Program-made: the position numbers and the translations under genes
In this document: in pieces, positions 22,096 through 26,348 of the stretch
Numbering within the stretch: the stretch's first letter is position 1
Layout of the letters: each line of letters begins with the position of its first letter
Source: DASPKA01 sp035628335
GTDB taxonomy: Bacteria > Patescibacteriota > Doudnabacteria > UBA920
DNA length: 26,348 nucleotides
Reading direction: 5' to 3'
Assembly: GCA_035628335.1 (NCBI GenBank)
Contig: DASPKA010000049.1
Coordinates: 1-26,348 of the forward strand
Notes under the pieces: model-generated
Databases searched by the model: none
Told to the model about the DNA's origin: nothing
Seen by the model: the letters and a program-made list of their open reading frames with translations, nothing else

Positions 22096-22649
22096 TGTTT
22101 CTTGGCTAGGACTTTCTTTAATTGATCTCTCCCTCGCTTAATTCTTACCCCGACGGTGGACACAGGCATGTGTAAAATATCTGCAATTTCTGAGTAATCA
22201 AACTCTTCCAGGTAGAATAGCACTAACGGTTCGCGGTATTTTTCATCCAGCTCTTTTAAACCTGCCTCTACCATACTTTTATCCATATCTCGATTAATGT
22301 CCTTTTCTGGGTCACTTCGCGCCGGTAAGATGTTAAGCAATCCCTCAAATTCAAAAAGCGAAAGCGGCTGCCGTTTCCGTTTTTCTAGTGCGTTGATAAA
22401 GGTATTGTGCGCTATCCGGTAGATCCATGGTGAAAATTTAAGTTCAGGGTCAAAGCTGTGTATGTTGGTGTAGGCTTTTATAAACACATCTTGCACCAGG
22501 TCTTGTCCATCTTCCCCCAAGAGCAAAAACTTTCTAGCATATCTGAGAAGTTTCTGCTCATACCGCTCAACAAGGTAACCAAATGCCTCCAGGTCCCCAG
22601 CCTGCACTTTCTTGGCTATGTCTTCATCTGTTTCAACGTGTGAGCTCAT
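22092..22649 (-). CDS. ECF-type RNA polymerase sigma factor
   Basis: A 185 aa group 4 sigma factor with only regions 2 and 4. Seen: region 2 FGYLVERYEQKLLRYARKF, DLVQDVFIKAYTNI, FSPWIYRIAHNTFIN, and region 4 YREPLVLFYLEEFDYSEIADILHMPVSTVGVRIKRGRDQLKK with its helix-turn-helix. The linker is about 45 aa. It directs RNA polymerase to a stress or envelope regulon, probably held by the membrane protein encoded downstream. A TATAAT ends 8 nt before the ATG, so its mRNA may be leaderless. Confidence 0.93.
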   Translation of the reverse strand: MSSHVETDEDIAKKVQAGDLEAFGYLVERYEQKLLRYARKFLLLGEDGQDLVQDVFIKAYTNIHSFDPELKFSPWIYRIAHNTFINALEKRKRQPLSLFEFEGLLNILPARSDPEKDINRDMDKSMVEAGLKELDEKYREPLVLFYLEEFDYSEIADILHMPVSTVGVRIKRGRDQLKKVLAKKQ

Positions 22650-22657
22650 CTATAAAT

Positions 22658-22663
22658 ATTATA
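22658..22663 (-). promoter_or_regulatory. -10 box of the sigma operon
   Basis: TATAAT on the minus strand, 8 nt before the start codon; no clear -35 of sigma-70 type, though AAATAA-like sequence lies upstream. Autoregulation by the ECF sigma cannot be judged. Confidence 0.45.
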
Positions 22664-22691
22664 CATGCCAAGATTAACTTTATTTCAGACA

Positions 22692-22720
22692 TTGACTTTT
22701 GCCAGGAATATATAGAAAAT
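22692..22720 (+). promoter_or_regulatory. Putative promoter for the 137 aa gene
   Basis: TTGACT (22692-22697), 17 nt, GAAAAT (22715-22720), or TATATAG-like sequence slightly closer. The -35 is good and the -10 weak. Confidence 0.35.
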
Positions 22721-22758
22721 ATGGGTAGCATTCGTGCATTTCAACAAAGGAGAGAAAC

Positions 22759-23172
22759 ATGCCGCCCTTACCTATCCTGTTGCTAATTTTGGCAGTTGTC
22801 GCAATTGCGGGTCTCATGGTGTATACTTCCTACTATTTTGTAGGTAATATGCATATCGGGTCAACCTTTTGGGTACCGCGTTCAGCAATTTCGCTCGAAG
22901 ATGGATTTCACGTACCTGGAAGTCGTTGGGAACAAGAGGAATATTGGGAGATCGATGAAAATGTAATCGTTTCCCCATTTTATTTCCCTTTGAATAAAAT
23001 TATCCCACCGATCCTCAAACTTCTGTCGAAAAAATGGTACCGACGTTACGGCAGGCGCTTTGACAAATTTTCCTATAACGTAAAAGTCAAGTATGTTGAC
23101 TACAATGTACGACGAAAGATGGTACTCGTCGTACAAGAAGTGAAGACAGATAGCCGGTATGAAACCATCTAG
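22759..23172 (+). CDS. Small single-TM protein with basic C-terminal domain, unknown
   Basis: Unrecognised 137 aa protein. One N-terminal TM (about 5-28, ILLLILAVVAIAGLMVYTSYY), then a polar domain rich in aromatic and basic residues (KKWYRRYGRRFDKF; YNVRRKMVLVVQEVK). AAAGGAG precedes the ATG with good spacing. It is a lone plus-strand gene between the sigma operon and rplU, with a strong bidirectional terminator after it. Its promoter region is shared with the sigma operon on the opposite strand. Confidence 0.72.
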   Translation: MPPLPILLLILAVVAIAGLMVYTSYYFVGNMHIGSTFWVPRSAISLEDGFHVPGSRWEQEEYWEIDENVIVSPFYFPLNKIIPPILKLLSKKWYRRYGRRFDKFSYNVKVKYVDYNVRRKMVLVVQEVKTDSRYETI

Positions 23173-23200
23173 GAATCTGCAGAAGTAATTGCTGGATAAA

Positions 23201-23242
23201 CAAAAAGACCACACATGCATACGCGTGAGTGGTCTTTGACTT
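23201..23242. terminator. Bidirectional terminator between the 137 aa gene and rplU
   Basis: AAAGACCAC (23204-23212) pairs with GTGGTCTTT (23229-23237). Plus strand continues GACTTTTTATA; minus strand continues TTTTTGTTT. It serves both converging genes. Confidence 0.88.
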
Positions 23243-23243
23243 T

Positions 23244-23549
23244 TTATATCGTAGTAATCTCTACTTCCGTGAACTGCTGACGGTGACCGATTTTGCGGCG
23301 ATACTTAGACTTGTTCTTGTATTTAAGGACATGGATTTTTTTACCTTTACCATGCTTTAACACTTTAGCTTCAACAATCTTCCCAGAAATAGTAGGTTTA
23401 CCAACTTCAAACGTACCGTCAGCTCCAGCGAAGAGTACCTGGTCAAACTTTACCGTCTGCCCTACTTCGCCTTCCAGTTTTTCAACTTGAATTTTGGTTC
23501 CAGCGGATACAATATACTGCTTACCGCCTGTTGCAATAACAGCTTTCAT
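23244..23549 (-). CDS. rplU: 50S ribosomal protein L21
   Basis: A 101 aa large-subunit protein. Seen: MKAVIATGGKQYIVSAGTKIQVEKL, the middle DQVLFAGADG and the C-terminal signature KIHVLKYKNKSKYRRKIGHRQQFTEVEI. Length is normal. The usual neighbour rpmA (L27) is not next to it. There is no SD; the ATG directly follows a TAA stop of a 37-codon frame with a strong SD. A good promoter lies at 23611-23639. Confidence 0.96.
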   Translation of the reverse strand: MKAVIATGGKQYIVSAGTKIQVEKLEGEVGQTVKFDQVLFAGADGTFEVGKPTISGKIVEAKVLKHGKGKKIHVLKYKNKSKYRRKIGHRQQFTEVEITTI

Positions 23550-23663
23550 TTAGTGTAAAAAATTAAGAATAATATTGAGAAATAAGCTATAGGGGTAACT
23601 TAGTGTAAATATTTTATCACACATTGCCGTTTTAGTCAACAAATCAGAAGAGGCACAAAACAT
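23550..23663 (-). CDS. Possible 37 aa leader peptide abutting rplU
   Basis: AAAGGAG, 4 nt, ATG opens a 37-codon frame (start MFCASSDLLTK) ending TAA exactly before the rplU ATG (TAAATG). The arrangement looks like translational coupling. Against it, the rplU promoter lies inside the frame, so transcripts from it would lack the start; only read-through from the wecA-like gene would carry it. Confidence 0.3.
   Translation of the reverse strand: MFCASSDLLTKTAMCDKIFTLSYPYSLFLNIILNFLH
23611..23639 (-). promoter_or_regulatory. rplU promoter
   Basis: Minus strand: TTGACT (23634-23639), 17 nt, TAAAAT (23611-23616). Leader of about 55 nt, with TTTACACTAA repeated near its start (23600-23609) and immediately before the ATG (23550-23559). 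Confidence 0.65.
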
Positions 23664-23681
23664 TTTTCTCCTTTACAAGAT

Positions 23682-24728
23682 TTAGCTGTCCTTCCGTCTT
23701 ATATACATTAAAACACTTGTAATACCAAGCCCTATTACCATTACAACGAGAGTCAATGCCAGAAAAATCTTTCCTTTGGTTTGCATAAAAACCGCAGAAA
23801 AACCAAAAATAGCAGAAACAGCATAAAACACAAGCACGGCCTGCCAGTGGGGTAAGCCCGCATCTAATAACCTATGGTGAAGATGTCTTCGGTCTCCGAC
23901 GAACGGATTTTTGCCCTGCATGATGCGCCTGAGTATTGCCCAGACTACATCGAGTATAGGCATGCCCATAACCAATAGTGCTGTCAGGATCTTACCACCC
24001 AAGATGACAGAGAGAACCCCTAGCACAAAACCAACATACAAGCTCCCGCCTTGTCCAAGAAAAATTGAAGCTGGGTGAAACGCGAATACCAAATATCCAA
24101 ACAAGACTCCACAGAAGAGCAAGGCTAAGATTGCAGTCTCTGGTTGGTTAACTTTTGGGGTTAAAGACAAAAAAAACAGGGCTGTGGCAGCAATACCACC
24201 AATACCCGAAGTAAGTCCATCCAAACCGTCTAACAGCTTTGTCGTAAACATCATTCCCATTAACCAAAAAAACACTAAGTAATACGCAATGGGAATAAAC
24301 AAAAAAGTAACCCTGAGATTAAACGGCGTGCCAAATGGGTTTGAAATTTCTTTCAAGCCAACACCGACACCTAAGTACATAACAATGAGTGCTGCGAACG
24401 CAGGAAAGAGCAATTGGACAAGTGGTGGCATACTATACTTGTCATCCAGTACTCCGCCTAAAATAAGGATCGCGCCACCGAAAAACAATGATAGGAAAAA
24501 TTTTAATGGAATAAGCTGAAAATTTACATCCCCCATCCATAAATAGCCTGCAACAGCAAGGGAATAAGAAAAAAACACCGCGAGTCCGCCAGTTAACGGC
24601 ATTGGCTTCGTGTGAATTTTTCTTCCTCCGGTAGGTATATCCAACAAACCGAACATAAAGCCCACTTTTCGAAACAGTGGGGTTATACAGACCGATATCA
24701 AGAATCCAAAAATGAAATACTCTAACAT
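23682..24728 (-). CDS. Undecaprenyl-phosphate sugar-1-phosphate transferase (WecA/TagO/MraY family)
   Basis: Polytopic 348 aa enzyme that moves a sugar phosphate, probably GlcNAc-1-P, to undecaprenyl phosphate and starts glycan synthesis at the membrane. Seen: RKIHTKPMPLTGGLAVF (about 36-52), the acidic LGGVLDDKYSMPP (about 90), TKLLDGLDGLTSG (about 165, here LxxLDGLDGL for the family NxxNxxDGIDGL), GMPILDVVWAILRR and the His motif DRRHLHHRLL (about 280) on the cytoplasmic loop typical of WecA/TagO rather than MraY. About ten TM segments. It starts 2 nt after the stop of the upstream GT2 gene. Confidence 0.9.
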   Translation of the reverse strand: MLEYFIFGFLISVCITPLFRKVGFMFGLLDIPTGGRKIHTKPMPLTGGLAVFFSYSLAVAGYLWMGDVNFQLIPLKFFLSLFFGGAILILGGVLDDKYSMPPLVQLLFPAFAALIVMYLGVGVGLKEISNPFGTPFNLRVTFLFIPIAYYLVFFWLMGMMFTTKLLDGLDGLTSGIGGIAATALFFLSLTPKVNQPETAILALLFCGVLFGYLVFAFHPASIFLGQGGSLYVGFVLGVLSVILGGKILTALLVMGMPILDVVWAILRRIMQGKNPFVGDRRHLHHRLLDAGLPHWQAVLVFYAVSAIFGFSAVFMQTKGKIFLALTLVVMVIGLGITSVLMYIRRKDS

Positions 24729-24730
24729 AG

Positions 24731-26348
24731 TTAGGAATCAAGGTGACTTGCCTGCATCTCCTTCATAGAGAGGCCAGTATTTTCACCTTTGCGTGCCTTA
24801 GGGGTAACGAAGAATTCTAAATACCACCCCATCATAAGCCTTGTTTGAGCTTCAATTGCGGGCAGACTTCCAAACAGTATGGAGGTAATGGGTACCAAAA
24901 ACCACTGCAAATACATAGTAATACTCTTCCACACACTGACGTGAGAAGGTCGCGGCGGCAGGAGCACATGATTAATGTAAATACTGAAAATAAGGAAGAT
25001 CATAGAAATTCGTAAAATCCATTTGGTAAGAAATGGAAGCTGAAAAGCAGTCACGGAATTTAAAAACTCACTGCCGCCCAAATACAACGGCATCAGCCCA
25101 CCGAGCGTTATAAGCAAAGATGCAGTAGCCCAGTTGAAGTTGCCTTCTACGTACTGCCATATCTTTCGTGCTTTGTCATGCCATGGGGCTTCTAAAGTAA
25201 TTAGTTTCCACATCATATGTGGATAGTACTCAACATTATAAGCCCACCGGCGCTTCTGCTTATACTGGTTTTTGAGCGTTTGTATAAAAGTAGGCGCTAA
25301 ACATGTATCCATAGAAACAGGGATAAACAGCGGTACCACATGATAGTCTCCTTTATAGTGTATATATGACTGCCAATAAATGTACGCGTCCTCATTCACA
25401 ATATCTGGCTTCCAAAAGCCCACCTCAGTTAGCGCCTTAAGCGACATGCTGTGGGAGGAGAAGGTACGTAATCGGTCTGTTCTGCTGCTTTCTGTAAAAA
25501 GCCAAAATGCACTCGAAACTGACACCACACGAATGAGCGCAGGACTATCCCAAATATTATTGTTAAAAACAGTGATTGGCTGAAAGGATTTGCGGTAAGG
25601 ATTTTCCACAGTCAAAAACTCATACATAACTCGAGCAAAGTATTGTGGGTGTACCACTGTGTCTGAGTCTAAGTTTGCTACTAAGACCTTTTCTATGGGC
25701 ACACCCATTGCTTCCAGGTCAGGAAGTATGCTCTTAACTGCGTAACTTGCGTTCGCGCTCTTTCCTTTAATTTCTCCTGGAAGTCCGTCAGGGTGGAACG
25801 TAATAAAGAGACGTGCAAAGGTAGTGCCGTATTTTTCTTGAACCCTTTCAGACGTCTGTATAGCGCTCAGCCCTGCACGCTCTTCAGCTGCAAGGACTAT
25901 CAAAATCCTATCTAAGGGGTACGCTACTCTACTCAATGCGTGAAAGGTACTGTCTAAAACTTCAAATGTTTCATCCACAAACGGAAGCACGACTAAATGG
26001 TAAAAATCTTTGTAGTCTTGAATGCTCCCATGCTTTGCTAAGTATGTATGTACGCGCTCAGCTTCTCCATTATAGTAATTTCTTGCAAACCTAGCATCTG
26101 AAGATTCGGCTTGCTTTCGAAGCTCTGCTATATATTGCTTTGGATGGTTTAAAGCTTCTAAGCGGCGCCCCCAGTCTAGACGCACCAAGAGTTTAAACAT
26201 ACGATACGACCAGGTTAAATGCATGGAATTGTTAGCTGCTTTCAGAAGGAAATAGAAGTCAAAAGCGATTATAAAAATAGAAGCTGCCACTGGGGCGTTT
26301 ATGGAAAGCCATATACTACCTAAAAACACAAACCAAAAAGTCGCCCCC
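24731..26348 (-). CDS. BcsA-like processive GT2 membrane glycosyltransferase (5' end cut by window)
   Basis: Large membrane GT2. Seen: DxD in NLDSDTVVHP, an acceptor motif VNEDAYIYWQ (in place of TED) and QYKQKRRWAYNV (QxxRW type), in the order of cellulose/hyaluronan synthases, with TM segments near the N-terminus and four after about 390. A GTG at 26329 gives 532 aa, but the frame remains open to the window end (codons for A-T-F-W-F-V), so the gene is probably truncated at its 5' side. It should make or extend a polysaccharide chain and shares an operon with the WecA-like gene. Confidence 0.85.
   Translation of the reverse strand, partial: GATFWFVFLGSIWLSINAPVAASIFIIAFDFYFLLKAANNSMHLTWSYRMFKLLVRLDWGRRLEALNHPKQYIAELRKQAESSDARFARNYYNGEAERVHTYLAKHGSIQDYKDFYHLVVLPFVDETFEVLDSTFHALSRVAYPLDRILIVLAAEERAGLSAIQTSERVQEKYGTTFARLFITFHPDGLPGEIKGKSANASYAVKSILPDLEAMGVPIEKVLVANLDSDTVVHPQYFARVMYEFLTVENPYRKSFQPITVFNNNIWDSPALIRVVSVSSAFWLFTESSRTDRLRTFSSHSMSLKALTEVGFWKPDIVNEDAYIYWQSYIHYKGDYHVVPLFIPVSMDTCLAPTFIQTLKNQYKQKRRWAYNVEYYPHMMWKLITLEAPWHDKARKIWQYVEGNFNWATASLLITLGGLMPLYLGGSEFLNSVTAFQLPFLTKWILRISMIFLIFSIYINHVLLPPRPSHVSVWKSITMYLQWFLVPITSILFGSLPAIEAQTRLMMGWYLEFFVTPKARKGENTGLSMKEMQASHLDS
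26340..26348. repeat. Possible fragment of the 3' hairpin repeat at window end
   Basis: GTCGCCCCC at the very end equals an internal part of copies B and C (GTCGCCCCCT), but only 9 nt can be compared and the left part of the element is missing. It may be chance. Confidence 0.2.

Noticed and set aside
1..26348. tRNA or rRNA genes
   Set aside because: I looked for T-loop-like and rRNA-like stretches on both strands and saw none that fit; a covariance-model scan would be decisive.

Overview
This 26.3 kb window looks like part of a small, streamlined bacterial genome, most likely from the Candidate Phyla Radiation (Patescibacteria), with a Parcubacteria-like feel. The evidence is a tail-less alanyl-tRNA synthetase of about 593 aa, a short phosphoglucose isomerase, short adenylate kinases, dense gene packing with many ATGA overlaps, several promoters placed so close to the start codon that the mRNA should be leaderless, and TGA used as a normal stop codon (against the Gracilibacteria/Absconditabacteria codes). 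The assignment is inference; no rRNA or tRNA gene is present to confirm it.

Layout, left to right. 1-4526 (minus): pgi, alaS and a CtpA-type S41 protease, with a terminator and repeat-rich spacer. 4638-7846 (minus): two GT2 glycosyltransferases flanking a serine beta-lactamase-like hydrolase. 7936-11866 (minus): GT4 glycosyltransferase, O-antigen ligase/polymerase-like membrane protein, a membrane protein with a C-terminal zinc ribbon, a stand-alone paralogue of that ribbon, and a small four-TM protein. 11954-12307 (plus): orphan three-TM protein. 12356-16012 (minus): rarA coupled to a small zinc-ribbon gene, map, another CxxC protein, and two tandem adenylate-kinase-family genes. 16120-17472 (minus): a very divergent FtsZ/tubulin-like GTPase behind a consensus promoter. 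17615-21059 (plus): cysS, dnaB, recR. 21060-21351: tandem repeat and strongly structured RNA-like DNA. 21352-22649 (minus): ECF sigma factor and a membrane partner. 22759-23172 (plus): orphan single-TM protein. 23244-26348 (minus): BcsA-like GT2 (cut by the window end), WecA/TagO-type initiating transferase, and ribosomal protein L21.

Working together: the WecA-like enzyme could start a lipid-linked glycan, the GT2/GT4 enzymes extend it and the Wzy/WaaL-like protein polymerise or ligate it, which fits a surface polysaccharide. The rest is core replication, repair and translation.

The most notable items are (1) the divergent tubulin-superfamily GTPase; (2) a ~70 nt three-hairpin repeat that begins at or beside the stop codon of three genes, with compensatory changes in its stems; (3) a recombination scar in which the last codons of ctpA occur twice, differing only at third positions; (4) a family of small CxxC zinc-ribbon proteins; (5) a clear split between genes with strong Shine-Dalgarno sites (tubulin, zinc ribbons, orphan membrane proteins) and housekeeping genes largely lacking them; and (6) a structured, possibly non-coding RNA locus after recR.
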